From Pseudomonas parafulva (lineage in GTDB: Bacteria; Pseudomonadota; Gammaproteobacteria; Pseudomonadales; Pseudomonadaceae), in the NCBI RefSeq assembly GCF_002021815.1, contig NZ_CP019952.1, forward strand, positions 837,001 through 901,000: a DNA stretch of 64,000 bases. Reading direction: 5' to 3'. The notes under the pieces are model-generated. The model made no database searches. It was not told the DNA's origin and saw only the letters and a program-made list of their open reading frames with translations. The translations under genes were made by a program, and so were the position numbers. Shown here one piece after another: positions 18,873 to 27,582 of the stretch (its first letter is position 1; the number at the start of each line of letters is the position of its first letter).

Positions 18873-19556
18873 TCAGCCGGGCATTTGCGTATGCAACTCA
18901 GGGTGAGCAAGCCGGTGCTTGTGGAGGATGAAATCGCGCAGGCGTTCGATGTCTTCCTGGGCAGTGCCACTTAGGTCATAGGCGGCCTTGCAGCCGTCGA
19001 TACGCCGGCCCAGCTTGCCGTGAAGCTCGATGGGGCAGACACCGTCCGGGGCGAATCGGAGCGTGAAGACATCAGGAGCGTCTAGCAGGTCGCGCACATG
19101 CACAAGCACACCTTTGACAGAGATATCGCACACCCAGAGCCCGCTCTCCTCACCGTGGGCGTCGAGCAATGCACAGGGCGGATCAAGGGTCAGCCGCCAT
19201 GGGCGCAGCCTGGGGCCTATCTCGAAGATATCGGGCGCGCCCAGTTGCAATTGCAGCGTATGAAACTCGTCCTCGATCAGCTGAAGCGGAATGCTGATCT
19301 GCTGGTTGTCGACATGGGCCTGCAAGGTAACCTGCTCATGAGCGACCAGGCGCGTGAGCAGACCCTGAATGCGGCTGTCCCCATTGACCAGGAGGCTCGT
19401 CATGGCTTCGGTCATGTCAAACTGCGGGGAGTGCTGGACATCCTGGATATAGTCCAGCTCATCCTGGGTCAGAAGTGTGTCGGGGGGCATGTTGAAACTC
19501 GATGTGGAGGGTTCTACGGCCCGATTGACTCCAAAGCGCATTGGTTCACGCACCAT
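18873..19556 (-). CDS. YcgR-like PilZ c-di-GMP effector overlapping the LOV gene
   Basis: A protein of about 227 residues. After a variable N-terminus comes a YcgR-N-like beta domain (residues 45-115, QGLLTRLVAHEQVTLQ...DEFHTLQLQ) and a PilZ domain with RPWRLTL as the RxxxR motif and DISVKGVLV as the second motif. It is thus likely to bind c-di-GMP and may brake motility or control surface traits. The start is uncertain: ATG at 19556 lies inside the LOV gene's last codons (11-base overlap, coupling likely); ATG at 19541 or 19490 would shorten it. No good ribosome site precedes any of them, which favours coupling to the LOV gene. Confidence 0.75.
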   Translation of the reverse strand: MVREPMRFGVNRAVEPSTSSFNMPPDTLLTQDELDYIQDVQHSPQFDMTEAMTSLLVNGDSRIQGLLTRLVAHEQVTLQAHVDNQQISIPLQLIEDEFHTLQLQLGAPDIFEIGPRLRPWRLTLDPPCALLDAHGEESGLWVCDISVKGVLVHVRDLLDAPDVFTLRFAPDGVCPIELHGKLGRRIDGCKAAYDLSGTAQEDIERLRDFILHKHRLAHPELHTQMPG

Positions 19557-19974
19557 CACCGGCTTTCTGACGAGCGCGCAGCTCAGCCAGTTCGCGTTCC
19601 GTTTCCACTTGCCGGGTAACGTCCCTCTGAATGCCGATGTAGTACAGGCGCTGGTCAGCCGCGTGCCTTAGCGGGGTAATGGACAGCTCGTTCCAGAAAG
19701 CGGTGCCGTCCTTGCGGTAGTTACGCAGCACTTCACGGCATGCCCGGCCCTCGGTCAGCGCTTTGCGGATGCGCGCGCGGCCCAATTGGTCACGGTCGTC
19801 CCCCTGCAGAAAGCGGCAGTCCTGGTACAGGATTTCATCCCGGCTGTAGCCGGTGAGACGCTCGAAAGCCGCGTTCACGTAGATGAGGATGGTGTCGTCG
19901 CCTTCCTGTTCAGCGACCACGATACCGTCGTCCGAGGCATCGACCATCGATTGCAGCAACTGCGCATTGATCAT
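19546..19974 (-). CDS. Short LOV blue-light photoreceptor (PpSB1-LOV type)
   Basis: A 142-residue single LOV domain with short helical caps and no output domain. The photoactive site is QDCRFLQGDDRDQ with the flavin-adduct Cys at residue 53. NYRKDGTAFWNELSITP and YIGIQRDVTRQ complete the FMN pocket, and a C-terminal helix (ETERELAELRAR) serves dimerisation. It is near-identical in motif and equal in length to P. putida PpSB1-LOV, known for a very long-lived light state; that kinetic property is inferred here. The ATG at 19974 matches that length; a GTG at 20019 would add 15 residues. The downstream PilZ gene overlaps it. Confidence 0.9.
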   Translation of the reverse strand: MINAQLLQSMVDASDDGIVVAEQEGDDTILIYVNAAFERLTGYSRDEILYQDCRFLQGDDRDQLGRARIRKALTEGRACREVLRNYRKDGTAFWNELSITPLRHAADQRLYYIGIQRDVTRQVETERELAELRARQKAGDGA

Positions 19975-20085
19975 GTCTGGGTCATGCAGTGAAGGAATGA
20001 GGGCCGCGGGCGTTGCCACGGCCTTGTGCCAGCGCTGGGTGCTAGTATCCTACGATTTCACTCAGTATCGGAATCCTTTTCCCTG

Positions 20086-20541
20086 ATGAAAGTCGTCATT
20101 ATTTCCGGATCGGTGTACGGCACCGCCGAAGAAGTTGCCCGTCACGCCGAATCGCTGCTCAAGGCCGCTGGCCTGGAAGCCTGGCACGCCAACCGAGCCT
20201 CTTTGCAAGACTTGCAGGCGTTCGGCCCGCAGGCCGTACTGGCGGTGACCTCCACCACAGGCATGGGCGAGTTACCCGACAACCTCATGCCCCTCTACAG
20301 CGCCCTGCGCGACACCCTGCCGGCCGACTGGCGTGGCCTGCCGGGTGCAGTCATCGCCTTGGGCGATTCCAGTTATGGCGATACCTATTGCGGTGGCGGC
20401 GAACAGATGCGCGAACTGTTTGCCGAACTTGGCGTGCAGGAGGTGCTGCCCATGCTGCGGCTTGATGCCAGCGAAACCGTGACACCGGAAACCGATGCCG
20501 AGCCGTGGCTGGCTGAACTGGTGCAGGCACTGAGCGCCTGA
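20086..20541 (+). CDS. MioC/YqcA-type flavodoxin
   Basis: A 151-residue flavodoxin. The FMN phosphate loop is SGSVYGTAEEVA at residues 7-18, the second loop is TSTTGMGELPDN, and the third is ALGDSSYGDTYCGGGEQM. It would carry single electrons, perhaps for the ferredoxin/flavodoxin reductase found earlier in the window. The ATG at 20086 begins the first beta strand. It is divergent from the LOV gene; the 111-base gap would hold both promoters. Confidence 0.87.
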   Translation: MKVVIISGSVYGTAEEVARHAESLLKAAGLEAWHANRASLQDLQAFGPQAVLAVTSTTGMGELPDNLMPLYSALRDTLPADWRGLPGAVIALGDSSYGDTYCGGGEQMRELFAELGVQEVLPMLRLDASETVTPETDAEPWLAELVQALSA

Positions 20542-20765
20542 CGTTTTTGCAGGAAGGATACGCAGCCGGCAACCAGTCAGGCTGCGCCTACCGCTGGTGC
20601 AGGTGACTCGCTCAGTCATCAAGCTGGCTGGCAACGCAAGTTCAAGCGCCTCGGCCGCTGGCTAGACTGTGTCTCGCACAGAGAGCACATGCAAGTGCCG
20701 AGGTGACATGCAATGACAGCAGCCTTGCCTTATCGCGTCCACATCCCTTAACCCGGTGCCTTCCG

Positions 20766-21668
20766 ATGCCCATGGCCGAAATTCCATTGTGCGTCTGGCG
20801 TACCCGGGGACAGAGTTTCACATTCCGGGGCCAGAGCATCCGCTACTGGACCGCAGGGCAAGGAACGCCCCTGCTTTTGCTACATGGTTTTCCTACAGGC
20901 AGCTGGGACTGGCATTACTTGTGGGGCCCTCTGGCCCAGCGCTATCGGGTGGTGGCCTGCGACATGCTGGGGTTCGGCGATTCGGCCAAGCCAGTTGATC
21001 ACGCCTATAGCCTGATGGAGCAGGCCGACTTGCAGCAGGCCTTGCTGGCTCACCTGCAGATCGACCAGCCGGTGGATGTGCTGGCTCATGATTACGGAGG
21101 TAGCGTGGCCCAGGAGCTGCTGGCTCGGCATCATGAGCAGCGCGCCAATATCGCCAGCTGCGTCTTTCTCAACAGCGGCCTGTTTCCTGAAGGTTGTCGC
21201 ATGCTGTTACTGCAGAAGCTGCTGCTAAGTCGCCTGGGCTGGCTGGTGGCGCGCTCGTTCAGCCGCGATGACCTGGTGCGTCACCTGACCCGTGTCTATG
21301 GGCCATGTACCCACCCGAGCGAAAGCGTGCTCGACGACTTCTGGAGCATGCTGGCTGCCAATCGCGGCACGCGCGTGCTGCACAGGCTTGCCGGCTACGT
21401 GCCTGAACGCTTGCAGCACCGTGATCGCTGGACGCAGGCGCTGCAGGGGGCGGTGCCGTTGCGTTTGATCGCCGGCGCAGTCGATCCCCTTTATGGCGCG
21501 CACATGGTCGAGCACTACCGTCGACACGTTCCGACCGCCGATGTCGTGCTGTTGCAGGGTATTGGCCACCATCCGCATACCGAGGCGCCGCAACAGGTGT
21601 TGCGTCATTACCTGGCGTTCAGGGAACCCGCCCAAGGGTTCGGCTCGCTCAAAGTGGCCAGGTTTTGA
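20766..21668 (+). CDS. Alpha/beta hydrolase with Asp nucleophile (epoxide hydrolase/dehalogenase-like)
   Basis: A 300-residue alpha/beta hydrolase. The oxyanion motif is LLLHGFPTGSWDW. The nucleophile elbow is AHDYGGSVAQEL, so the nucleophile is Asp, as in epoxide hydrolases, haloalkane dehalogenases and the MEST subgroup. The acid is in GAVDPLYG and the base His in GIGHHPHTEAP. Substrate is unknown. Start choice: ATG 20766, with ATG 20772 two codons later also possible. The frame is open from 20703 but nothing conserved lies there. Confidence 0.8.
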   Translation: MPMAEIPLCVWRTRGQSFTFRGQSIRYWTAGQGTPLLLLHGFPTGSWDWHYLWGPLAQRYRVVACDMLGFGDSAKPVDHAYSLMEQADLQQALLAHLQIDQPVDVLAHDYGGSVAQELLARHHEQRANIASCVFLNSGLFPEGCRMLLLQKLLLSRLGWLVARSFSRDDLVRHLTRVYGPCTHPSESVLDDFWSMLAANRGTRVLHRLAGYVPERLQHRDRWTQALQGAVPLRLIAGAVDPLYGAHMVEHYRRHVPTADVVLLQGIGHHPHTEAPQQVLRHYLAFREPAQGFGSLKVARF

Positions 21669-21712
21669 CCCGATGACATGGCAACCGGGCTCCTGAGGAC
21701 CAAACGGCAGGC

Positions 21713-21741
21713 AAAAAAAAACCGCTGCCTTTCGCAGCGGT
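21713..21741 (-). terminator. Intrinsic terminator (minus strand)
   Basis: ACCGCTGC (21721-21728) pairs with GCAGCGGT (21734-21741) around a 5-base loop. On the minus strand it is followed by eight or nine T (A tract 21713-21721). It would end hmgR transcription or a separate small RNA that starts between hmgR and here. Confidence 0.85.
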
Positions 21742-21860
21742 CAATCGAGACGTCAGATCAAGGAGCTTCAAAATCTACGTCGATACACCCGGCTGGCACC
21801 GTGAGCGGGGGGAGAGCCCTCGGTGCCAGCCAGTGATCCGATAATAAGCAATTGAATCGA
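21713..21860 (-). ncRNA. Candidate small RNA upstream of the terminator
   Basis: Between the hydrolase and hmgR there are 251 bases without a gene. They contain a strong inverted repeat, GGCTGGCACCG (21791-21801) with CGGTGCCAGCC (21821-21831), followed on the minus strand by an unstructured spacer and a perfect intrinsic terminator. That is the layout of a trans-acting sRNA. A loose -10-like TTATTAT lies just upstream (about 21840-21850). It could equally be the 3' UTR of hmgR. No known family was recognised. Confidence 0.3.
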
Positions 21861-21919
21861 CTGGAAAAACCGCATACGGCGACATTCACCGTTACATACC
21901 AGGCAACAGTCTGCGGTGC

Positions 21920-22714
21920 TCAAGAGGCTGGGCAGTACCCCATGCGCCAGCTTGCCTCGCGCGTAGCAGCCAAAAGCCGCTGTGCCGCAGGGCCTTGTTC
22001 ATCGGCATGAAACATCGACGTGGGCCCCACCACCGTCATCACCGCAGCGATCTGCCCCATGGCGTTGAAGATCGGCGCCGACAGCGCATCCACACCCGGC
22101 ATCAGCAGCCCGTGGATATGGTGCAGACCGCGTTCACGTATACCTGCCAGCACCGTCTGATAATCCCCAGGCCCTAGCTTGAGCTGGGTCAGCTCGCGCG
22201 CCATCAAGTCCACGGTTTCCCGCTCAGGCAAATGGGCCGCGAACACCAGCCCGGTGGACGAGGTCAGCAGCGGCAATACCGAGCCAATCTGCGTCACCAC
22301 GGTGACGGCGCGTACGGCCGGTTCGATGCTTACCACGGTCGCCCCCTGATTGCCCCACACCGCAATAAAGCAACTCTCGTTCAGTTCATCACGCAGCTGG
22401 GAGAGCGGCAGCGCGGCGACTTTCAGCACATCGATGCTGCCCAGCGCGGCCATGCCCACGCGCAAGGCTTCGCGCCCCAGGCCGTAATGATTGGTAGCCG
22501 CATTCTGTTCGGCGAACCCGCTGGCAATCAGAGCTTGCAGGTAACGATGCACCTTGCTCGCCGGCATCTGGACATGCTCTGCAAGCCTGGACAGTGACGT
22601 GGAGGGTGAGAGTTCGGCCAATGCCTTGAGGATGTCGGTGCCCACCTCGGCTGAGCGGACCTTCTGCTTGCCGTTGTCGGTAGGGGAGCTGGCTTTGGCC
22701 ATCGGTAGGGTCAT
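21920..22714 (-). CDS. hmgR: IclR-family repressor HmgR
   Basis: A 264-residue IclR regulator. The N-terminal winged HTH covers residues 22-80 (GTDILKALAEL, SLSRLAEHVQMPASKVHRYLQALIASGF). The effector domain (SIDVLKVAALPLSQLRDEL, TSSTGLVFAAHL, GVDALSAPIFN) fills the rest. HmgR of P. putida represses hmgABC and is released by homogentisate. It is divergent from hmgA, with the palindromic operator between them. The ATG at 22714 is chosen; ATG 22702 is four codons later, and an open stretch of 17 codons lies upstream without support. Confidence 0.93.
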   Translation of the reverse strand: MTLPMAKASSPTDNGKQKVRSAEVGTDILKALAELSPSTSLSRLAEHVQMPASKVHRYLQALIASGFAEQNAATNHYGLGREALRVGMAALGSIDVLKVAALPLSQLRDELNESCFIAVWGNQGATVVSIEPAVRAVTVVTQIGSVLPLLTSSTGLVFAAHLPERETVDLMARELTQLKLGPGDYQTVLAGIRERGLHHIHGLLMPGVDALSAPIFNAMGQIAAVMTVVGPTSMFHADEQGPAAQRLLAATREASWRMGYCPAS

Positions 22715-22765
22715 CCGCGAGTCATCGAGTCGCGCCTTTATAGCTTGACGCCTGGTGCAGAGCAA

Positions 22766-22791
22766 ATTACGTTATCCGTAATCTGATTACG
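22766..22791. promoter_or_regulatory. HmgR operator: 17-bp palindrome plus third half-site
   Basis: ATTACGTTATCCGTAAT (22766-22782) has perfect 6-bp arms around five bases, matching the 17-bp palindrome reported for HmgR. A further ATTACG follows at 22786-22791, in the same orientation as the first arm and 20 bases from it. The site is 75-106 bases before hmgA and 52 bases before hmgR, so it can control both. Confidence 0.75.
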
Positions 22792-22871
22792 ATAAAAACA
22801 ATGCAGATGCGCCGCCGTTCCCTCGGGCAGCAGCAACTGCTCCCACAGGCCGCCCCGGCCCGGAGGCATCG

Positions 22872-24173
22872 ATGAATCGCGACCCTTCACCTGACCTTCA
22901 CTACCTCAGCGGTTTCGGCAACGAATTCACCAGCGAAGCGTTGCCAGGCGCCTTGCCGGTCGGGCAGAACTCGCCACAGAAAACCCCCTATGGGCTCTAT
23001 GCCGAGCTGCTCTCCGGCACGGCGTTCACCATGGCCCGTCATGAGCTGCGCCGCACCTGGATGTACCGTATCCGGCCGTCAGCCGCCCATCCGCGTTTCG
23101 AGCGCCTGACGCGCCAGCCCCTGAACGAGGCGGGGGGCACGATCACGCCCAACCGCCTGCGCTGGAACCCGCAGCCCATCCCGCAAGCGCCAACCGACTT
23201 CATCGAGGGTTGGCTGCCCATGGCGGCCAATGGCCCTGCCAACACGCCTGGCGGTGTGAGCATCTACATCTACAGCGCCAACCGCTCCATGGAGCGCGTG
23301 TTCTTCAACGCCGATGGCGAGCTGTTGCTGGTGCCTGAGCAAGGTCGGCTGCGCCTTGCCACCGAGCTGGGTGTGATGCAGGTGGGCCCGCTTGAAATTG
23401 CAGTGATTCCCCGCGGCATGAAGTTTCGTGTCGAACTGCTCGATGGCCATGCCCGTGGCTACCTGGCTGAAAACCACGGCGCGCCCTTGCGCCTGCCGGA
23501 CCTGGGGCCTATTGGCAGCAATGGGCTGGCCAACCCCCGCGATTTCGAAACGCCGGTGGCCGCTTATGAACACACCACCGGGCCGGTGCAACTGGTACAG
23601 AAATTTCTGGGAGAGCACTGGGCGTGCGAGCTCCAGCATTCCCCATTGGACGTGGTGGCCTGGCACGGTAGCAACGTGCCTTACAAATACGACCTGCGTC
23701 GCTTCAATACCTTGGGCACAGTCAGCTTCGACCACCCGGACCCCTCGATTTTCACCGTGCTCACCTCACCGACCAGCGTGCATGGCCTTGCCAACATGGA
23801 CTTCGTGATCTTCCCCCCGCGCTGGATGGTGGCCGAGAACACCTTCCGTCCGCCATGGTTCCACCGCAACCTGATGAACGAGTTCATGGGGCTGATCGAC
23901 GGTGCCTACGATGCCAAGGCCGAAGGCTTCGTACCCGGTGGCGCGTCCCTGCACAGCGTGATGAGTGCCCATGGCCCGGATGCCGAGACCTGCGACAGGG
24001 CCATAGCGGCCGAGCTGGCCCCGCACAAGATCGAGAACACCATGGCGTTCATGTTCGAGACCAGCCAGGTGCTGCGCCCGAGCCAGTACGCCATGTCCTG
24101 CCCGCAGTTGCAGGCCGACTACGACAGCTGCTGGGCCACCTTGCCCAGCACCTTCAACCCGAACCGGAGATAA
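22872..24173 (+). CDS. hmgA: Homogentisate 1,2-dioxygenase
   Basis: A 433-residue non-haem iron dioxygenase that opens the homogentisate ring to maleylacetoacetate in phenylalanine/tyrosine breakdown. The N-terminus [18 protein letters not shown] is typical. The iron site is visible in [12 protein letters not shown] (His and Glu ligands) and [11 protein letters not shown] (His ligand). The ATG follows GGAGG. It is first of three genes: hmgB begins four bases after its stop. Loss of this enzyme gives brown pyomelanin; nothing here suggests it is broken. Confidence 0.97.
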   Translation: MNRDPSPDLHYLSGFGNEFTSEALPGALPVGQNSPQKTPYGLYAELLSGTAFTMARHELRRTWMYRIRPSAAHPRFERLTRQPLNEAGGTITPNRLRWNPQPIPQAPTDFIEGWLPMAANGPANTPGGVSIYIYSANRSMERVFFNADGELLLVPEQGRLRLATELGVMQVGPLEIAVIPRGMKFRVELLDGHARGYLAENHGAPLRLPDLGPIGSNGLANPRDFETPVAAYEHTTGPVQLVQKFLGEHWACELQHSPLDVVAWHGSNVPYKYDLRRFNTLGTVSFDHPDPSIFTVLTSPTSVHGLANMDFVIFPPRWMVAENTFRPPWFHRNLMNEFMGLIDGAYDAKAEGFVPGGASLHSVMSAHGPDAETCDRAIAAELAPHKIENTMAFMFETSQVLRPSQYAMSCPQLQADYDSCWATLPSTFNPNRR

Positions 24174-24176
24174 CCC

Positions 24177-25469
24177 ATGAACCAACCCGCCATTGCTCGC
24201 AGCTGGGTGAGCCACGCCAATGGGCACAGTGACTTCCCGCTGCAGAACCTGCCCTTGGGTATCTTCAGTCGTGGCAGCGAAGCCAAGCGCTGTGGCGTGG
24301 CCATCGGCGATGCCATCCTCGACCTTGAGGCGGTGCTGGCCATGGGTTTTTTCGAAGGTCAGGCCAAGGCGGCGGTACTTGCCACCCAGGGCGGCACCTT
24401 GAACGCGTTTTTCGCACTCGGGCGCGCTGCGCGCGTGGCGCTGCGGGAGCGGCTGCTCGAGTTGCTCGGTGAGCAATCCGAGCACCAGGCAATGCTGGAG
24501 GGCGCGCTTTATCCCGCCAGCACCTGCCAGTTGCATGTGCCGGCCCAGATCGGCGATTACACCGACTTCTACGTGGGCATCGAGCATGCCCGCAACATTG
24601 GCAAGTTGTTCCGCCCCGACAACCCCTTGCTCCCCAACTACAAGTACGTGCCCATCGGCTATCACGGCCGCGCATCGACCATTCGCCCCTCCGGGACGGA
24701 TGTTCGCCGGCCCAAGGGCCAGACATTGCCTGCCGGCCAGAGCGAACCAAGCTTCGGCCCCTGTGCGCGGCTGGACTACGAGCTGGAGCTGGGCATCTGG
24801 ATCGGGCAGGGCAACGACATCGGCCAGGCCATCCCCATCGGCGATGCCGCCGAACACATCGCGGGCCTGTGCCTGCTCAACGACTGGTCGGCGCGGGACA
24901 TCCAGGCGTGGGAATACCAGCCACTGGGCCCGTTTCTGTCCAAGAGCTTCGTGACCACGATTTCGCCCTGGGTCGTCACGGCCGAGGCGCTGGCGCCCTT
25001 GCGCTGCGCTCAGCCGCCAAGGCCTCAAGGTGACCCCCAGCCGCTGTCCTATCTGCTCGACAAGCGGGATCAGGCAGCGGGTGCATTCGACATCGAACTG
25101 GAAGTGTTGCTGCTCACCGAGCGCATGCGCGAGGAAGGGGGGGCGCCGCACCGCCTGGCCCTGAGCAACACCCGCAGCATGTACTGGACGGTGGCCCAGT
25201 TGGTGGCGCACCACAGTGTCAACGGTTGCCAGTTGCAACCCGGCGACCTGTTCGGCTCCGGCACCCTGTCAGGTGCCACCCCAGGGTCCTATGGCAGCTT
25301 GCTGGAAATCACCGAGGGCGGGAAGCACCCGGTCGAGCTGCCCAATGGCGAAGTGCGCAAGTTTCTGGAGGACGGCGACGAAATCATCCTGCGGGCACGG
25401 GGTGTGTGCGACGGTGAGGTGAGCATCGGGTTCGGCGAGTGCCGTGGTCGGGTCATTGCGGCCAACTGA
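24177..25469 (+). CDS. hmgB: Fumarylacetoacetase
   Basis: A 430-residue enzyme that cleaves fumarylacetoacetate to fumarate and acetoacetate, the last step of the homogentisate pathway. The N-terminal SH3-like domain includes FPLQNLPLGIFS. The metal site is DYTDFYVGIEHARNIG (Asp, catalytic His) and DYELELGIWIG (two Glu), plus LNDWSARDIQAWEYQPLG (Asp). The FGSGTLSG block near the C-terminus is also present. Its ribosome site GGAG overlaps the hmgA stop region, showing tight coupling. Confidence 0.97.
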   Translation: MNQPAIARSWVSHANGHSDFPLQNLPLGIFSRGSEAKRCGVAIGDAILDLEAVLAMGFFEGQAKAAVLATQGGTLNAFFALGRAARVALRERLLELLGEQSEHQAMLEGALYPASTCQLHVPAQIGDYTDFYVGIEHARNIGKLFRPDNPLLPNYKYVPIGYHGRASTIRPSGTDVRRPKGQTLPAGQSEPSFGPCARLDYELELGIWIGQGNDIGQAIPIGDAAEHIAGLCLLNDWSARDIQAWEYQPLGPFLSKSFVTTISPWVVTAEALAPLRCAQPPRPQGDPQPLSYLLDKRDQAAGAFDIELEVLLLTERMREEGGAPHRLALSNTRSMYWTVAQLVAHHSVNGCQLQPGDLFGSGTLSGATPGSYGSLLEITEGGKHPVELPNGEVRKFLEDGDEIILRARGVCDGEVSIGFGECRGRVIAAN

Positions 25470-25481
25470 GGAGACGCAGGC

Positions 25482-26111
25482 ATGGAGCTGTATACCTATT
25501 ACCGTTCCACCTCGTCCTACCGAGTGCGGATTGCCTTGGCCCTCAAAGGGCTGAGCTTCAGGGCACTCCCCGTCAATCTGCTGCAAGGCGAGCATCGGCA
25601 AGCCGGTTATCTGGGTATCAATGCCCAGGGCCGGGTGCCCACTCTGCGTACCGACGATGGTGAGGTTCTGGTGCAATCTCCAGCCATCATCGAGTACCTG
25701 GAAGAGGCCTATCCGCTGCCCGCGCTGCTACCGGCAGGGGCGGCGCAGCGCGCCAAGGCGCGTGGGGTGGCGGCGATCATCGGCTGCGACATCCACCCCC
25801 TGCACAACGTCAGCGTGCTCAACCGCCTGCGTGAAGCGGGCCAGGATGAAGTGCAGATCAACCAATGGATCGGCCATTGGATAAGCCAGGGGCTGGGGGC
25901 TGTCGAGCAGGTGATCGGCGAGGGTGGCTACTGCCTGGGCGATGCGCCTGGCCTGGCGGATGTCTACCTGATACCGCAGCTCTATGCCGCCGAGCGATTC
26001 GGGGTCGACCTTGGGGGTTACCCGCGCATTCGCAGGGTGGCGGCGTTGGCGCAGCAGCATCCGGCGTTCATGCAGGCTCATCCTTCGCGTCAACCCGATA
26101 CGCCTAAGTGA
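25482..26111 (+). CDS. maiA: Maleylacetoacetate isomerase (GST zeta)
   Basis: A 209-residue zeta-class glutathione transferase that converts maleylacetoacetate to fumarylacetoacetate; also called hmgC. The glutathione site motif SSYRVRIAL is at residues 11-19 and VQSPAIIEYLEE near 65-75. The all-alpha domain carries GCDIHPLHNVSVL and the N-capping motif LADVYLIPQL. It starts 12 bases after hmgB, after GGAG. It is last in the operon although its step precedes that of HmgB. Confidence 0.96.
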   Translation: MELYTYYRSTSSYRVRIALALKGLSFRALPVNLLQGEHRQAGYLGINAQGRVPTLRTDDGEVLVQSPAIIEYLEEAYPLPALLPAGAAQRAKARGVAAIIGCDIHPLHNVSVLNRLREAGQDEVQINQWIGHWISQGLGAVEQVIGEGGYCLGDAPGLADVYLIPQLYAAERFGVDLGGYPRIRRVAALAQQHPAFMQAHPSRQPDTPK

Positions 26112-26151
26112 GAGCCTCGAGCCGCGGTTGAGCCGAGAAGTCGTTTATTGC

Positions 26152-26493
26152 CTAGCGTGGTTTGGGTGACTGCTCTGGAGCCTCATCATGCGCATCAGCT
26201 TTGCGTTTCTTGGCTGCGCTCGTGTAGGTCCTGTCGTTGAGCGACTTCAGCACGATTTGGTTATTTGTTAGCTGAGCTGCAAACTGAGCTTGTTGCATAG
26301 CCATGCTTTGAGCCTGTATTTCCTTGAGCTCCTTGAGCGTGGCATTGACTTCAACAAGTTGAGTGGCGATCTTCCTGAGTTGAACGTTCGACACTTTCGG
26401 CTGTTCGCTCTCTTTACGCTGTTCGCACCCTGGCAACCCCATGAAAGTCAGCGTCAACGTGGTTATGGCAGTTATGCGTGTCGCTATGTTCAA
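26152..26493 (-). CDS. Small lipoprotein, unknown function
   Basis: A 113-residue predicted lipoprotein. The signal peptide (MNIATRITAITTLTLTFMGLPGC) has a lipobox LPGC with the lipidated Cys at residue 23. The mature part is short, polar and alpha-helical (QLRKIATQLVEVNATLKELKEIQ...), likely a coiled coil, with a basic-acidic tail (KKRKADAHDEAPEQSP). The start is TTG at 26493, supported by AAGGAGAG eight bases upstream; no ATG precedes the signal. No family recognised. The gene and its upstream 150 bases look AT-richer than the neighbours. Confidence 0.7.
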   Translation of the reverse strand: MNIATRITAITTLTLTFMGLPGCEQRKESEQPKVSNVQLRKIATQLVEVNATLKELKEIQAQSMAMQQAQFAAQLTNNQIVLKSLNDRTYTSAAKKRKADAHDEAPEQSPKPR

Positions 26494-26653
26494 AGCTTGC
26501 TCTCCTTGCTAATGGGTGCGCTGAGCCTTTAAGGCTGCGCACCCAGATAATCCGTTGTTCCAGATCATCACCAATTCTGGTGATCCAATCCAGTCACTTT
26601 TGCCCATACGCCATTACTCGCAGAAAGACGTTAGCCCCCCGGATCATCTGCCG

Positions 26654-27460
26654 TCAGTGAATCAAGCGATTGATCGAAGGCAACTGACCCAGCCGCTCGC
26701 TCAAAACCAGCCGCTGGACAGGGTCTTGCGTCAGCAGCAATGCATGCTCTAGGTCGAAGCGCTCGGCATGCGGGCAATCGAGCTGCCTGTACAGGTTGGC
26801 ACGGGCCAGGTAGTCGCCGACCTGGGCGGGCCCCAGTTGCATGACGCGCTCGGCGTCGATCAGCGCCGCGAGTGGGGCATCATTGCTGGTGTGCAACTGG
26901 CGCAGGTTGCGTGACAGCCGTTGCAGCATCTGCATGGCGCTGGCCGGGCGCAAGTGCTCGGCGCTCAAGGCGGTACCCGGACCGTACTGGCGGACCAGCA
27001 GCTCCCGGCAATCATTGGGGTAAAGACGCCGACCGCCGCAGGGGTCGAGCAAATGGTCGGCACCCGGCACGCGCAACAGGAAATGCCCGGGGAAGGCGAC
27101 GCCTTCGAGTGGAATGGACAGACGCTGCGCAAACTCCAGTGCCAGGATGGCCAAGGCCAGCGGTTGGCCACGTCGCCTTGTCAGCACATGGTTCATCAAG
27201 GCAGCGTGAGGACGCAGCGGCAGGTATTCATCCTGTTGGAAACCCAGCGCGTTGAGCTGGCGCAAGAGCGGCTGGGCAAGTTCAGTGACGCCAATCATGG
27301 GCAGGTGAATGCTGATGGTGTGCTGCATGTTCTGGAACACGGCCTGGCAGGCATCAGGATCGACGCTTGGATCATGCTCAGCGGCAATCCACAGCGCAGC
27401 TTGCAGCAGGGCGGCAGGCGTGTCTTCAAGGCAGGCCAGGCAGGCTTGACGTGGCTTCAT
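26654..27460 (-). CDS. SirB1/transglutaminase-like TPR protein
   Basis: A 268-residue cytosolic protein of the SirB1 group. A transglutaminase-like core (RRGQPLALAILALEFAQRL, LEGVAFPGHFLLRV, DHLLDPCGGRRL) occupies residues 90-170, and TPR-like helices the last 90 (LIDAERVMQLGPAQVGDYLARANLYRQL). The usual core Cys is not obvious, while the His of GHF and Asp of LDP are, so peptidase activity is doubtful. The ATG at 27460 follows GGAG. Function unknown; it stands alone opposite the dehydrogenase gene. Confidence 0.8.
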   Translation of the reverse strand: MKPRQACLACLEDTPAALLQAALWIAAEHDPSVDPDACQAVFQNMQHTISIHLPMIGVTELAQPLLRQLNALGFQQDEYLPLRPHAALMNHVLTRRRGQPLALAILALEFAQRLSIPLEGVAFPGHFLLRVPGADHLLDPCGGRRLYPNDCRELLVRQYGPGTALSAEHLRPASAMQMLQRLSRNLRQLHTSNDAPLAALIDAERVMQLGPAQVGDYLARANLYRQLDCPHAERFDLEHALLLTQDPVQRLVLSERLGQLPSINRLIH

Positions 27461-27582
27461 GGGCTTCTCCACTCACCCTTGAGTAATAGCCGCCCAGAGC
27501 GGTTTCGTCCAGTTGTCCGGTAGCCCGGCCCGCCCGTTTCAGGTGCCTATACTGGATGCTGCACCTCATGGGGAGCCAGGCC

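Noticed and set aside
27556..27582. Earlier start for the dehydrogenase homologue
   Set aside because: The ATG at 27583 follows GGGAG and matches the family N-terminus; the upstream codons are not conserved.
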